DNA from: an uncultured Christensenellaceae bacterium
Lineage (GTDB): Bacteria > Bacillota > Clostridia > Christensenellales > UBA3700
Assembly (NCBI GenBank): GCA_944380275.1
Contig: CALWHB010000002.1
Coordinates: forward strand, 31,690 to 95,689
DNA: 64,000 nt
Reading direction: 5' to 3'
Part shown: piece by piece, positions 50,257-58,771 of the stretch
Layout: every line of letters begins with the position of its first letter
Position numbering within the stretch: the stretch's first letter is position 1
Made by a program: the position numbers and the translations under genes
The notes under the pieces: model-generated
Seen by the model: the letters and a program-made list of their open reading frames with translations, nothing else
Told to the model about the DNA's origin: nothing
The model's database searches: none

Positions 50257-50422
50257 GATAAATATAGGTTTAAGCGTCGCAGAGTATTCAACCGAACCGC
50301 GCTTATGTTTTGTCTGTTTCTGCAATATCCGGTTGGTATTATTCCGGCAGAGAGCAGAGATAAACAGGCGGTTAGGGGTATATACCGTATATGCTGCAGA
50401 GCGAATATTTGCTTATGATATA

Positions 50423-50453
50423 AAAACGCGTCCCTTGCACAGGGGCGCGTTTT
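50423..50453. terminator. Bidirectional terminator after the NSS gene
   Basis: AAAACGCGTCCCT (50423-50435) with AGGGGCGCGTTTT (50441-50453), one wobble pair, 5-base loop. The 160 bases before it hold nothing recognisable. Confidence 0.82.
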
Positions 50454-50510
50454 GAATTTTAAAGCTTTATTCTGCTTTCAGAGTCTTGCACAATCCGTAT
50501 TGATTTTAAA

Positions 50511-51122
50511 TCAGCCGTGTTGTCCGGGGGTTTCGAGAGGAACGGGATGGTCCAGGCTTTCGAGATAAGCGAGAGTAGTTTTTACGCATCCGTCTATTCC
50601 TATCAGACCGCTGTCGAGGCAGAGATGGTGATTTTCTGCCATGCCCCATTTCTGATATGTGTAAAACTCGTAATATTTTTTGCGTTTCTTGTCGATTTTT
50701 TTGACGTGAGCCTCCATTTTTTCAGGTTCTATGCCCAGGTTGAGTGCGTTTTTGCGAGCGACGCGTTTTTTCAGGTCTGCGTGTACGTAAATTTTTACGG
50801 AATCTTCGAGGATAGCGTCCGCACATCTTCCAAGTATTACGCAGGGACCTTTTTTTGCGATTTCTTTTATCGCGTTGCTCTGTGCGATATAAATCTGGTC
50901 AGACATCGGCATAAAGTAGGTAGAGTAGAAAACGCCGGAAAGCATCGACGGCGCACTTTCTTCGTGATGCTGAAGAAATTCTTCGCACATTGCCGTTCCC
51001 TGTGCGGCAAGAGCAATCAGCTCTTTGTCGTAAAATGGAATATTCAATGCCTGAGCGAGTTTGATTCCGAATTCTCTGCCGCCGCTGCCGAACTGACGGC
51101 TGATTGTGATAACCTTATCCAT
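50511..51122 (-). CDS. Cytidylate kinase-like family protein
   Basis: 203 residues of the Cytidylate_kin2 type. The P-loop is ISRQFGSGGREFG at residues 7-19, with CVILGRCADAIL and RVARKNAL following. Compared with true Cmk, the NMP-binding inserts are reworked, and these proteins, common in Clostridia, are uncharacterised; nucleotide kinase activity is plausible. GGAGTGGAG precedes the ATG. Confidence 0.85.
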   Translation of the reverse strand: MDKVITISRQFGSGGREFGIKLAQALNIPFYDKELIALAAQGTAMCEEFLQHHEESAPSMLSGVFYSTYFMPMSDQIYIAQSNAIKEIAKKGPCVILGRCADAILEDSVKIYVHADLKKRVARKNALNLGIEPEKMEAHVKKIDKKRKKYYEFYTYQKWGMAENHHLCLDSGLIGIDGCVKTTLAYLESLDHPVPLETPGQHG

Positions 51123-51157
51123 ATCTCCACTCCTTATCGTATAAGTATTCTAATTAT

Positions 51158-51186
51158 ATTAAAACACCCTCAGGGCAGGTTGTCAA
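51158..51186 (-). promoter_or_regulatory. Promoter of the cytidylate kinase-like gene
   Basis: Minus strand TTGACA (51186-51181), 17 bases, TTTAAT (51163-51158). Confidence 0.6.
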
Positions 51187-51522
51187 TACGGGTTTTGAAA
51201 AAACGGTGCATAATTTTGCAAAAAATATTAATATTTACTAAGAAATTTCCTGTTTTAGTTTGCATATACGCTGCGGTAAGAATAAAAATTCCTCTTTAGT
51301 TTAAGAATCTTATTTCATGCAGACAAGCCTCAGATTTAAAAAATTTCGAGAAAAAGCAGATTGTTTTGCGAGTAAATGATAAAAATTCAACAATGGAAAA
51401 ATTCAACGCGGAGCAAAGCAAAAATATTATAAATTTCTGCGTGCCGCCTGAGCTTTGCCCGGTTTGCCCAAAATTTCAGGTACGAGTTACACGTTTTTGT
51501 GGGAACAGGCATGTTTACTGTG

Positions 51523-51747
51523 CGACAACTGTTGCACCGTATCATATACAAAAATTTAGTCACTACCGCTTATATTCAATAATAAAGGCAGAAACCGTCG
51601 CGCAATATATTCATAAAAAATTGCCGCTGCCGCTCGTAAGCAATTTAAAAACTCAGCAACATTTGCGCTGTATATGCATAATAAAACTCCTGCTGCCGTT
51701 TATGTGGCATTTAAAAAGGCAGCAACCGTTACTTGCATATGTATAAA
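51523..51747. repeat. Degenerate tandem repeat, period about 66 bp
   Basis: Matching blocks recur every 65-66 bases: CGACAAC (51523), CAGAAAC (51589), CAGCAAC (51654), CAGCAAC (51720); GCTGCCG at 51626 and 51692; ATTTAAAAA at 51643 and 51709. The last two units are clearest. The run lies inside a 760-base gap (51123-51885) otherwise holding only the two flanking promoters. A 126-codon frame (51366-51746) crosses it, but lacks a ribosome-binding site and looks incidental. Confidence 0.6.
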
Positions 51748-51812
51748 GAGAAAAATGCAGCCGAAAATACCGATAAAATCACAACTTTTTTTGCGAGATT
51801 TAAAAATTAGTA

Positions 51813-51841
51813 TTGCCTCAGTCCTTCCTCTTTGCTATACT
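51813..51841 (+). promoter_or_regulatory. Extended -10 promoter of the aldo/keto reductase gene
   Basis: TTGCCT (51813-51818), 17 bases, TATACT (51836-51841) preceded by TGC. Confidence 0.6.
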
Positions 51842-51885
51842 TATGCTATACGGCAGACTTTTTCGGTCGTATTTTCGGAGGTAAT

Positions 51886-52737
51886 ATGAAGGATTTGCGC
51901 GATTGTTTCGTTATGAACGACGGCAACAAAATACCCTGCGTCGGTTTCGGTACTTTTAAAATACCTGACGGGGATGCGACTTACGGATGCGTAAGAGAGG
52001 CTCTCAAACTGGGATACCGTCATATAGATACGGCATTTGTTTACGGCAACGAGCAGAGCGTCGGCAAGGCAGTTGCCGACAGCAAGATACCCAGAGAAGA
52101 GATTTTTGTAACAAGCAAGCTTTGGGGTACTGACAGAGGATATAAGAGTGCGCTTGAAGGTTTTGAAAAGTCAAGGAAAAATCTGGGACTCGACTATATA
52201 GACCTCTTTCTTATCCACTGGCCGGCAAACGCTAAGAATTACAGCGACTGGCAGCAGATAAACTGCGATACATGGAAGGCTTTTGAAGAAATCAAGGCAA
52301 GCGGCAAGGTGAAGAGCATAGGACTTTCCAACTTTCTGCCGCATCATATACTCAGTATCCTTGAAAAATGCACAGTGAAACCTGCCGTAGACCAGGTCGA
52401 AATGCATCCCGGTTATCCGCAGTTCGACGTCATCGCTTTCTGCAAAGAAAACGACATACTCGTGGAGGCGTACAGACCTTTGGGAAGAGGAGAGGTTCTC
52501 GTAAACGAAGAGTTTGTCGCCATGGCGCACAAGTACGGTAAAACGCCTGCGCAGCTTGCGGTAAGATGGGCTTTGCAACACGGCGCGGTGCCGCTGCCGA
52601 AGTCCGTGAGAGGAGATAGGATGGCAGAAAACGCCGATGTGTTCGACTTTGAAATATCTTTATCCGATATGTATTTTATAGATTATATGCATCCTTTCGG
52701 CGGCAGAGGTCAGCATCCTGACGAGGCGGATTTCTGA
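51886..52737 (+). CDS. Aldo/keto reductase
   Basis: 283-residue NADPH-dependent oxidoreductase. It has the catalytic tetrad context: DTAFVYGNE (Asp and Tyr), VTSKLWG (Lys) and FLIHWP (His), plus the signature IGLSNFLPHHI and the cofactor motif VPLPKSVRGDRMAEN. Of the AKR5-like group, related to 2,5-diketo-gluconate reductases; the natural substrate is unknown. The start at 51886 has CGGAGGT; the frame upstream overlaps the promoter. Confidence 0.93.
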   Translation: MKDLRDCFVMNDGNKIPCVGFGTFKIPDGDATYGCVREALKLGYRHIDTAFVYGNEQSVGKAVADSKIPREEIFVTSKLWGTDRGYKSALEGFEKSRKNLGLDYIDLFLIHWPANAKNYSDWQQINCDTWKAFEEIKASGKVKSIGLSNFLPHHILSILEKCTVKPAVDQVEMHPGYPQFDVIAFCKENDILVEAYRPLGRGEVLVNEEFVAMAHKYGKTPAQLAVRWALQHGAVPLPKSVRGDRMAENADVFDFEISLSDMYFIDYMHPFGGRGQHPDEADF

Positions 52738-52774
52738 TAATTCTTAACGCAGACGGTGAAATACGAACAAATTT

Positions 52775-52804
52775 AATCCGCTCTTCAAAAGGGCGGATTT
52801 TTTA
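52775..52804 (+). terminator. Terminator after the aldo/keto reductase gene
   Basis: AATCCGCTC (52775-52783) with GGGCGGATT (52791-52799), one wobble, T run after. Confidence 0.82.
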
Positions 52805-52821
52805 TAGGTCGGAATAGCCCG

Positions 52822-52884
52822 GCAAATTAGTTTTCAAACCCTGCAAACAAGTTTTCAAGCCCGACAAATTGGTTTCCAAAAATA
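52822..52884. repeat. 21-bp degenerate tandem repeat, three copies
   Basis: Units GCAAATTAGTTTTCAAACCC.. (52822-52842), GCAAACAAGTTTTCAAGCCC.. (52843-52863) and ACAAATTGGTTTCCAAAAAT.. (52864-52884). The shared core is GTTTTCAA. Confidence 0.65.
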
Positions 52885-52941
52885 AATTGTTTATTTTAAG
52901 TGTAGAGATGTCATTTCTTTTGAGCTATTTATCGTTCTTTA

Positions 52942-52971
52942 TTGACACGGTGATTGAAAGTGTGATAGTAT
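52942..52971 (+). promoter_or_regulatory. Promoter of the uracil permease gene
   Basis: TTGACA (52942-52947), 18 bases, TAGTAT (52966-52971) preceded by TGA. It leaves a leader of about 150 bases. Confidence 0.5.
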
Positions 52972-53084
52972 TTATGAAAACGGATTACGGAAGAAGGCTA
53001 TGTACGGTTTTGCATTTGTTGAATCTGAAAGAGAGAATATTACATACGGCAAGTCTTTTTCCTTTTTGTTTTTCAATTGAGTTT

Positions 53085-53114
53085 ATCACAGCCTTTCAGG
53101 GTTGTGATTTTTTT
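53085..53114 (+). terminator. Terminator-like attenuator in the uracil permease leader
   Basis: ATCACAGCCT (53085-53094) pairs with GGGTTGTGAT (53099-53108), TTCA loop, followed by seven T, and only two bases later the AAGGAGG of the permease. Located inside the leader, it should act as an attenuator. A weak antiterminator partner GGCTATGT lies about 90 bases upstream. Confidence 0.65.
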
Positions 53115-53128
53115 ATAAGGAGGCTTTT

Positions 53129-54817
53129 ATGCAGGAAAAGACAAAGTCCAACGTCTTTGTAAAGGCGTGGAACGCGATTAAGCTTGAGAACGGCAAAGAA
53201 TATCTTCTTGCCGTACAGCATCTTTTCGCAATGTTCGGAGCAACGATACTGGTACCCCTTCTTACGGGCATGAACGTATCCGTCGCCCTCGTAACGGCAG
53301 GTCTTGGTACGTTGCTGTTCCACCTTGTTACAAAAGGCAAAGTGCCGGTATTCCTCGGTTCGAGCTTTATGTTCATATCGTGTGTTGCGATGTACACCCT
53401 CGGTCCGGACGGAATCCCCACGCAGGAAGGAGTTCAGACTGCTCAGGCAGGTATAATATTTGCGGGACTTCTTTATCTGGTTTTCGCACTCTGCGCATAT
53501 TTTCTCGGCGCGGAGAGGATAAAGAAAGTATTTCCTCCCGTCGTTACCGGTCCCGTAATCATACTTATCGGTCTTGGTCTTGCAAGTACGGGTATAAACG
53601 ACGCCAGCGGTGCAAACGCGGCAGAAGGATTCGGTCCCACATGGCTTTGCTGGCTTATCGCAGCGTTTACCGCGGCAATAGTCATACTGTTCAACGTGGT
53701 AAAATTCAAGAAGAACAAAGTGTTCAAAATTTTCAACATAATACCTATTCTGGTAGGTATAGCGTGCGGATATCTGCTTTGTGTAATCCTGCACTTCTGC
53801 GGCGCGATAGAAATGGATTTCAGCGGTATCGTTTCCGCTCACTGGTTCAATATACCGTATGTTTCAAAAGACGTCAACGGAATACGGTTTTTCAGTCTGC
53901 CCAGCTTTAAAAACTGGGGTGCGGTACTGTCGATAGCGATTGTCGCGATAGTTCCTTTTATGGAGCATATCGGAGATATTACGACAAACGGTGCGGTAGT
54001 AGGCAAAGACTTCTTCAAGGACCCCGGTCTGCACAGAACGCTTTTGGGTGACGGTGCAGCAACCATACTTGCAGGTTTCTTCGGCGGTCCGTGCAACACG
54101 ACTTACAGCGAAAACACGGGTGTTCTTGCGACGACGGGCAACTACAATCCCAAAATCCTCAGATGGACGGCGGTATTTGCAATATTCCTGGGATTCTTCG
54201 GCAAATTCGGCGGATTTTTGCAGACGATTCCCGTACCCGTGCGCGGCGGTATAGAGATAATTCTTTACGGTATGATTTCCGCGATAGGTCTGCGTACGCT
54301 TGCGGCGTCCAAAGTCGATATGACAAAGTTCCGCAATATCATAGTCGTCGCGCTTATACTTGTAATAGGAATAGGCATAGTCGTAAACGGCGGTATCAAT
54401 ATCACGTTCTCCGAAACGGTAAAAATGAACCTCTCCGGCGTATTCGTTGCAACGATAGTCGGTATTATTGCCAACACCGTTCTGCCCAAGATTAAGAACG
54501 AAGTGAGAAACATGGGCAGCGAAGAGGACATTGCGGCTGCGAAGATAGCTTACGGCGAAGTGGACGCGCCCGTGGAAACTGGCGAAACGGCAACAGGAAA
54601 TGCGGCAGAAGAACTTGCAGTATGCGAAACGGCAGAGGCGGAAATGCATGTCGACGCAGCACCTGCAGAAGATGCTGAAGAAAGTGCGAAGGCGAATATT
54701 GCAGAAGAAAATGCCGCAAATCCAGAAGTGGAAAATGACGGCAAGAGCGAAACTGCGGACGATACGACGTCTGACGCGCAGAAAGCCGCGCCTGCCAAGA
54801 ATAAGCGCAGAAAATAA
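53129..54817 (+). CDS. uraA: Uracil/xanthine permease (NCS2 family) with acidic C-terminal tail
   Basis: 562 residues. The transport part (about 20-440) has the NCS2 start AVQHLFAMFGATILVPLLTG and the substrate-site FGGPCNTTYSENTGVLATTG, with 12-14 helices; UraA-like proteins take up uracil with protons. From about residue 445 a tail of over 100 residues, rich in Ala, Glu and Asp and ending in KNKRRK, is added; this is not part of the transporter fold and is unusual. AAGGAGG precedes the ATG. A leader terminator points to regulation, perhaps by pyrimidines, but I found no PyrR-binding sequence. Confidence 0.92.
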   Translation: MQEKTKSNVFVKAWNAIKLENGKEYLLAVQHLFAMFGATILVPLLTGMNVSVALVTAGLGTLLFHLVTKGKVPVFLGSSFMFISCVAMYTLGPDGIPTQEGVQTAQAGIIFAGLLYLVFALCAYFLGAERIKKVFPPVVTGPVIILIGLGLASTGINDASGANAAEGFGPTWLCWLIAAFTAAIVILFNVVKFKKNKVFKIFNIIPILVGIACGYLLCVILHFCGAIEMDFSGIVSAHWFNIPYVSKDVNGIRFFSLPSFKNWGAVLSIAIVAIVPFMEHIGDITTNGAVVGKDFFKDPGLHRTLLGDGAATILAGFFGGPCNTTYSENTGVLATTGNYNPKILRWTAVFAIFLGFFGKFGGFLQTIPVPVRGGIEIILYGMISAIGLRTLAASKVDMTKFRNIIVVALILVIGIGIVVNGGINITFSETVKMNLSGVFVATIVGIIANTVLPKIKNEVRNMGSEEDIAAAKIAYGEVDAPVETGETATGNAAEELAVCETAEAEMHVDAAPAEDAEESAKANIAEENAANPEVENDGKSETADDTTSDAQKAAPAKNKRRK

Positions 54818-54834
54818 TCGGTTTTTATTCAATG

Positions 54835-54864
54835 CGACCCTCTGAAGAAGAGGGTCGTTTTTTT
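54835..54864 (+). terminator. Terminator after uraA
   Basis: CGACCCTCT (54835-54843) with AGAGGGTCG (54849-54857), then seven T. Confidence 0.88.
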
Positions 54865-54869
54865 ACGGA

Positions 54870-54898
54870 TTGACTTATCTGTCGCATTGTTTTATAAT
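54870..54898 (+). promoter_or_regulatory. Promoter of the EEP-DUF1294 pair
   Basis: TTGACT (54870-54875), 17 bases, TATAAT (54893-54898). Confidence 0.68.
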
Positions 54899-54948
54899 AA
54901 AAATGCGGACGCGGACAGGGTCTGCAAATCTGTAGTAGCGAGGAAATT

Positions 54949-56046
54949 ATGACCAAATTTTTGTCTGTAACTGCGTGCGTGATTCTCGCGCTCATCGCGT
55001 TGATTTTAATCGTTCTTATCTGTTACGTATGTTATGTAGGCTTGTCTTACGAAAGGATTCCCGATAATACAGAGCTTGAAATAGAAAATAATCAGAGCAG
55101 AAAAGTGGCTTTGAATACAGAGTATTCAATCGCTACTTACAACGTGGGATTCGGTGCGTACAATCACGATTTCTCTTTCTTTATGGACAGCGGAAAAATG
55201 AAAGACGGCACTGATGTGACAGGCAAGAACAGCAAGGCTGCAAGCAAAGACGTTGTGATGACGAACACAAACGGGTCTGCCGAGCTGATTGCAAAAGGGG
55301 ATTACGACTTTGTACTGCTCCAGGAAGTGGATATAAATTCCACACGCAGCTATCACGTTAATCAGTACGAACTATTCAATTCTTCGTTCGGCGAAAATAT
55401 GACACGTACGCTGGGCATCTGTTACGACAGCGCGTTTTTGTTCTATCCGCTGACAGACCCGCACGGCAAAAGTCTGACGGGACTTGCGTCGTACAGTAAA
55501 TTCGAGATGGCGTCCTCTTTGAGAAGACAGTATCCGCTTGCGACCGATTTCAGCAAATATTTCGACCTGGACAGATGTTTTGTGGTAATGCGTTATGCTC
55601 TTGAAAACGGCAAAGAACTTGTTGTCGTAAACAGTCATATGTCGGCTTACGACAAGGGAGGAACTATCCGTCAGCAGCAGCTGGAGGTGCTCAACGAGTT
55701 TCTGACAGGAGAGCAGCAGAAAGGCAATTACGTAATAGTCGGAGGGGACTTCAATCACGATATCGCGCACAGCGACGGTATGTTTGAATCGCAGCAGTTA
55801 AGACCAGGCTGGGTGTACACGCTGACCAGCGACGACCTCGTAACGGGATTCAGCTTTGTCGCGGCAACAAACGCGCCCACGTGCAGAAGTACGGATATAC
55901 CTTATGAAAAGGGAGTGAATTATACGGTCGTGCTTGACGGATTTATAGTTTCGGACAATATTGAGGTTACCGAGGTTGTCAACATAGACAATGACTTTAC
56001 CTTCAGCGACCACAACCCGGCGACAATGAAGTTTATCCTCAAATGA
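54949..56046 (+). CDS. Membrane-anchored endonuclease/exonuclease/phosphatase family protein
   Basis: 365 residues. One N-terminal transmembrane segment (about 5-30) anchors an outward-facing EEP domain. The fold's metal and catalytic motifs are visible: IATYNVGFG, FVLLQEVDIN, VVNSHMSAYD, VGGDFNHD, and FSDHNPATM at the end. Substrates of the superfamily include DNA, inositol phosphates and sphingomyelin; a surface-exposed phosphodiesterase or phosphatase is likely here. GCGAGGAAA precedes the ATG. The stop overlaps the DUF1294 start by four bases. Confidence 0.87.
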   Translation: MTKFLSVTACVILALIALILIVLICYVCYVGLSYERIPDNTELEIENNQSRKVALNTEYSIATYNVGFGAYNHDFSFFMDSGKMKDGTDVTGKNSKAASKDVVMTNTNGSAELIAKGDYDFVLLQEVDINSTRSYHVNQYELFNSSFGENMTRTLGICYDSAFLFYPLTDPHGKSLTGLASYSKFEMASSLRRQYPLATDFSKYFDLDRCFVVMRYALENGKELVVVNSHMSAYDKGGTIRQQQLEVLNEFLTGEQQKGNYVIVGGDFNHDIAHSDGMFESQQLRPGWVYTLTSDDLVTGFSFVAATNAPTCRSTDIPYEKGVNYTVVLDGFIVSDNIEVTEVVNIDNDFTFSDHNPATMKFILK

Positions 56047-56321
56047 GTCTGCCTGAAATTGGTGTAACCGCGGTTTTTGCGACAATGACCGTTTTGACCT
56101 TTATATTGTTTGCAGCAGACAAATTCAGGGCAAAGCACGGGAAGTGGAGAATACGGGAATCCGTATTGCTGGGGTGTGGATTTCTGCTGGGCGGAGTAGG
56201 CGGATTGCTGGGTATGGCAATATGCAGACACAAGACAAAACACGCGAGATTTCTGATTCTTATGCCTTTATTTGCGTTGCTTTCCCTTATTGTCGTAGCG
56301 GCGACGTATGCGTTTACCTGA
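56043..56321 (+). CDS. DUF1294 family small membrane protein
   Basis: 92 residues with three hydrophobic segments and the DUF1294 core DKFRAKHGKWRIRESVLLGCGFLLGGVGGLLGM followed by RHKTKHARF. Function unknown. ATGA overlap with the EEP gene suggests coupled expression. The following gap (56322-56632) shows nothing I can identify. Confidence 0.88.
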   Translation: MSLPEIGVTAVFATMTVLTFILFAADKFRAKHGKWRIRESVLLGCGFLLGGVGGLLGMAICRHKTKHARFLILMPLFALLSLIVVAATYAFT

Positions 56322-56632
56322 GATAATCGGACCGGTTGCCGGTACGTTTGGGTATCGCTGTTTTAATAATATTTCACAAAGTAGGCAAATTGTTTATATG
56401 ATTGAATACACTGTGTTTACGCTGTTTAGGAATTTCACAAAACGGTATGAGATAATGCAAAAAAGAGTTGCAAAAACCGGTTTTCATCAAAATTTTATCG
56501 CAGACAAACAGAATATATCTGGATATTTCACATTGAAAAAGCATAGGAGAAGGCGGATATATTCTGATAAAAAGCAATAGGGCAGGGCAGAAAAAAGCGT
56601 TTGAATACAGAAAGAATAGAGTTTATACAACA

Positions 56633-56664
56633 AAAAACTTCATACCGCGCGGTATGAAGTTTTT
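56633..56664. terminator. Bidirectional terminator, DUF1294 and GGGtGRT genes
   Basis: AAAAACTTCATACC (56633-56646), GCGC, GGTATGAAGTTTTT (56651-56664): a 14-bp perfect stem flanked by A and T runs. Confidence 0.9.
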
Positions 56665-56701
56665 CTTTGTAAATTTCTTTTTGAGCTTAAGCCGTTGTCT
56701 G

Positions 56702-57703
56702 TTAAGCCATAGCCTTTTCGACTGCGACTGCGCATGCAACGCTTGCGCCTACCATCGGGTTGTTGCCCATACCGATAAGACCCATCATTTCGACGTGAGC
56801 AGGAACTGAAGAGGAGCCTGCAAACTGAGCGTCGCTGTGCATACGTCCCATGGTGTCGGTCATGCCGTAGCTTGCAGGACCTGCCGCCATGTTGTCCGGG
56901 TGAAGGGTACGACCGGTACCGCCGCCGCTTGCAACGGAGAAGTATTTCTTGCCGTTTTCGACGCACCATTTCTTGTATGTGCCTGCAACGGGGTGCTGGA
57001 ATCTGGTGGGGTTGGTTGAGTTGCCGGTAATGGAAACGTCAACTTTCTCGTGTTTCATGATTTCAACGCCTTCGACGACGTCGTCTGCGCCGTAAACTCT
57101 GACTTTGCTGCGTTCGCCGTTGCTGTAAGCCGTCGTGTTGACAATCTTAAGCTCGCCGGTGTAGTAGTCGAGTTTTGTCTGAACGTAAGTGAAACCGTTG
57201 ATACGGCTGATAATCTGCGCAGCGTCTTTGCCAAGGCCGTTCAGGATGACCTGAAGAGGCTCTTTTCTGACGGTGTTGGCGGTACGTGCGATACCGATTG
57301 CGCCTTCAGCGGCAGCGAAGGATTCGTGTCCTGCGAGGAAAGCGAAACACTTTGTCTGTTCTCTGAGCAGCATAGCTGCGAGATTGCCGTGTCCAAGACC
57401 GACTTTACGCTGGTCTGCGACAGAACCGGGGATGCAGAAACTCTGCAGACCGATACCGATAGCCTCAGCCGCGTCGCTTGCCTTCTTGCAATTTTTCTTG
57501 ATAGCTACCGCGCAACCGACGGTGTAAGCCCAGACCGCGTTTTCAAAAGCGATAGGCTGGATGCCTTTTACGATGCTTTCGACGTCAATGCCTTTATCGA
57601 GGCAGACTTTTCTGGCGTCTTCCAGGTCCTTTATGCCGTATTCGGCAAGGCACTTGTTGATTTTGTCTATTCTTCTTTCATAACTTTCAAACGTAACTGC
57701 CAT
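56702..57703 (-). CDS. GGGtGRT protein, conserved anaerobe protein of unknown function
   Basis: 333 residues containing GGGTGRT at 260-266, the motif that gives this family its database name. Other strongly patterned stretches are IPGSVADQRKVGLGHGNLAAMLL, CFAFLAGHESFAAAEGAIGIARTANTVRKEPL and the Gly/Met-rich C-terminal MMGLIGMGNNPMVGASVACAVAVE. Several Cys are present (18, 34, 64, 72, 90, 119, 247, 326 region). No enzymatic assignment exists to my knowledge. It follows the NifU-like gene by 14 bases, a pairing I recall as conserved, which suggests it receives or works with iron-sulfur clusters. AAGGAGG precedes the ATG. Confidence 0.88.
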   Translation of the reverse strand: MAVTFESYERRIDKINKCLAEYGIKDLEDARKVCLDKGIDVESIVKGIQPIAFENAVWAYTVGCAVAIKKNCKKASDAAEAIGIGLQSFCIPGSVADQRKVGLGHGNLAAMLLREQTKCFAFLAGHESFAAAEGAIGIARTANTVRKEPLQVILNGLGKDAAQIISRINGFTYVQTKLDYYTGELKIVNTTAYSNGERSKVRVYGADDVVEGVEIMKHEKVDVSITGNSTNPTRFQHPVAGTYKKWCVENGKKYFSVASGGGTGRTLHPDNMAAGPASYGMTDTMGRMHSDAQFAGSSSVPAHVEMMGLIGMGNNPMVGASVACAVAVEKAMA

Positions 57704-57717
57704 AAGTCAAAACCTCC

Positions 57718-58410
57718 TTATTCTTTGCGCGGGTCGATTTTCTTGACCGCCTCGTTATATCTGCCGTAGTTCTTGGTATGCTTTTTGACAGCCTCGTTTG
57801 CGTCCATACCGTTTTTGATGTCTTCCATCATTTTGCCGAGGTTTACGAACTCATAGCCGATGACCTGATTGTCAGCGTCAAGGCCGATGTGGGTAACGTA
57901 ACCTTCAGCCATTTCGAGATAACGGACGCCTTTAGCGTTGGTGCTGTACATAGTGCCTACCTGAGAGCGCAGACCTTTGCCCAGGTCTTCGAGGCCGCTG
58001 CCGATGTTAAGACCGTTTTCAGAGAAAGCGGACTGAGTACGACCGTAAACAATCTGTAGGAACAGCTCTCTCATAGCGGTGTTGATAGCGTCGCAGACAA
58101 GGTCGGTATTAAGAGCCTCAAGGATGGTCTTGCCGGGCAGGATTTCAGCCGCCATAGCAGCGGAGTGAGTCATACCTGAGCAACCGAGAGTTTCGACGAG
58201 AGCCTCTTCGATAATGCCGTTTTTGACGTTGAGCGAAAGTTTGCACGCACCCTGCTGAGGAGCGCACCAGCCTACGCCGTGGGTGAAACCGCTGATGTCC
58301 TTAATCTCTTTCGCCTGAACCCATTTGGCCTCTTCGGGGATAGGAGCCGGACCGTGATTTGCGCCTTTGGTGACTTTGCACATATTCAGAACTTCACGTG
58401 AATATTCCAT
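57718..58410 (-). CDS. NifU/IscU-like iron-sulfur scaffold protein
   Basis: 230 residues. The central part resembles the IscU fold: GWCAPQQGACKLSLNVKNG, then ETLGCSGMTHSAAMAAEILPGKTILEA, comparable to the GCGSAIASSS-type block of IscU; candidate cluster ligands are Cys49, Cys56, Cys77 and Cys106. The C-terminal half (about 115-230) is an addition not present in IscU. No cysteine desulfurase gene is nearby. It is the first gene of the pair with GGGtGRT and carries a strong promoter. Specialised scaffold for that partner is the best guess. Confidence 0.85.
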   Translation of the reverse strand: MEYSREVLNMCKVTKGANHGPAPIPEEAKWVQAKEIKDISGFTHGVGWCAPQQGACKLSLNVKNGIIEEALVETLGCSGMTHSAAMAAEILPGKTILEALNTDLVCDAINTAMRELFLQIVYGRTQSAFSENGLNIGSGLEDLGKGLRSQVGTMYSTNAKGVRYLEMAEGYVTHIGLDADNQVIGYEFVNLGKMMEDIKNGMDANEAVKKHTKNYGRYNEAVKKIDPRKE

Positions 58411-58448
58411 TAGGAAAATCCTCCTTAAAAATTTCTTGCGTCGAGTGA

Positions 58449-58477
58449 ATTATATCATACCGTGAAAAAAATATCAA
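58449..58477 (-). promoter_or_regulatory. Promoter of the NifU-like/GGGtGRT operon
   Basis: Minus strand TTGATA (58477-58472), 17 bases, TATAAT (58454-58449) with TGA before it. Confidence 0.7.
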
Positions 58478-58695
58478 AGTATTTTATATATATCGCCAAA
58501 AATTTACACGTTGCGCGCGGGAAGATAAGAATTAAAGAAATTGTGTCTTCTGACCAGTAACTTGTCAGGGCAGAGAAATCTTTGTTTTAATGCTGCAACA
58601 AATGCGTATTTTGCAGGGCAGGGTGTAAAGCGGTATCGGATAAACAAAGAGCGTCGTAGAGGAATCGGCCGTGCGACGCAAAAAAGTTAAAAATT

Positions 58696-58736
58696 GCCGG
58701 ACGATAATGAAAAAGGCAAAACTTTTGTCGTCCGGC
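58696..58736 (-). terminator. Terminator of the lipoprotein gene
   Basis: GCCGGACGA (58696-58704) with TCGTCCGGC (58728-58736), 23-base spacer; on the minus strand a T-rich stretch follows. The rest of the 58480-58690 gap holds only a 17-base copy of the lipoprotein gene's 3' end (58569-58585). Confidence 0.6.
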
Positions 58737-58771
58737 GTATAATTTTTTAATTTGCTCAAAAGCAGGCAAAA

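Noticed and set aside
51366-51746. 126-codon frame over the 66-bp repeats
   Set aside because: No ribosome-binding site, no domain, high AT, and length explained by repeats with a period divisible by three. Kept only as an alternative reading of the repeat.
52972-53128. PyrR binding loop or purine riboswitch in the uraA leader
   Set aside because: Neither the PyrR loop consensus nor the conserved purine-aptamer core could be found by eye; only the terminator hairpin was kept.
56456-56578. 41-codon basic frame after the DUF1294 gene
   Set aside because: No ribosome-binding site or promoter, and composition resembles the AT-rich surroundings.
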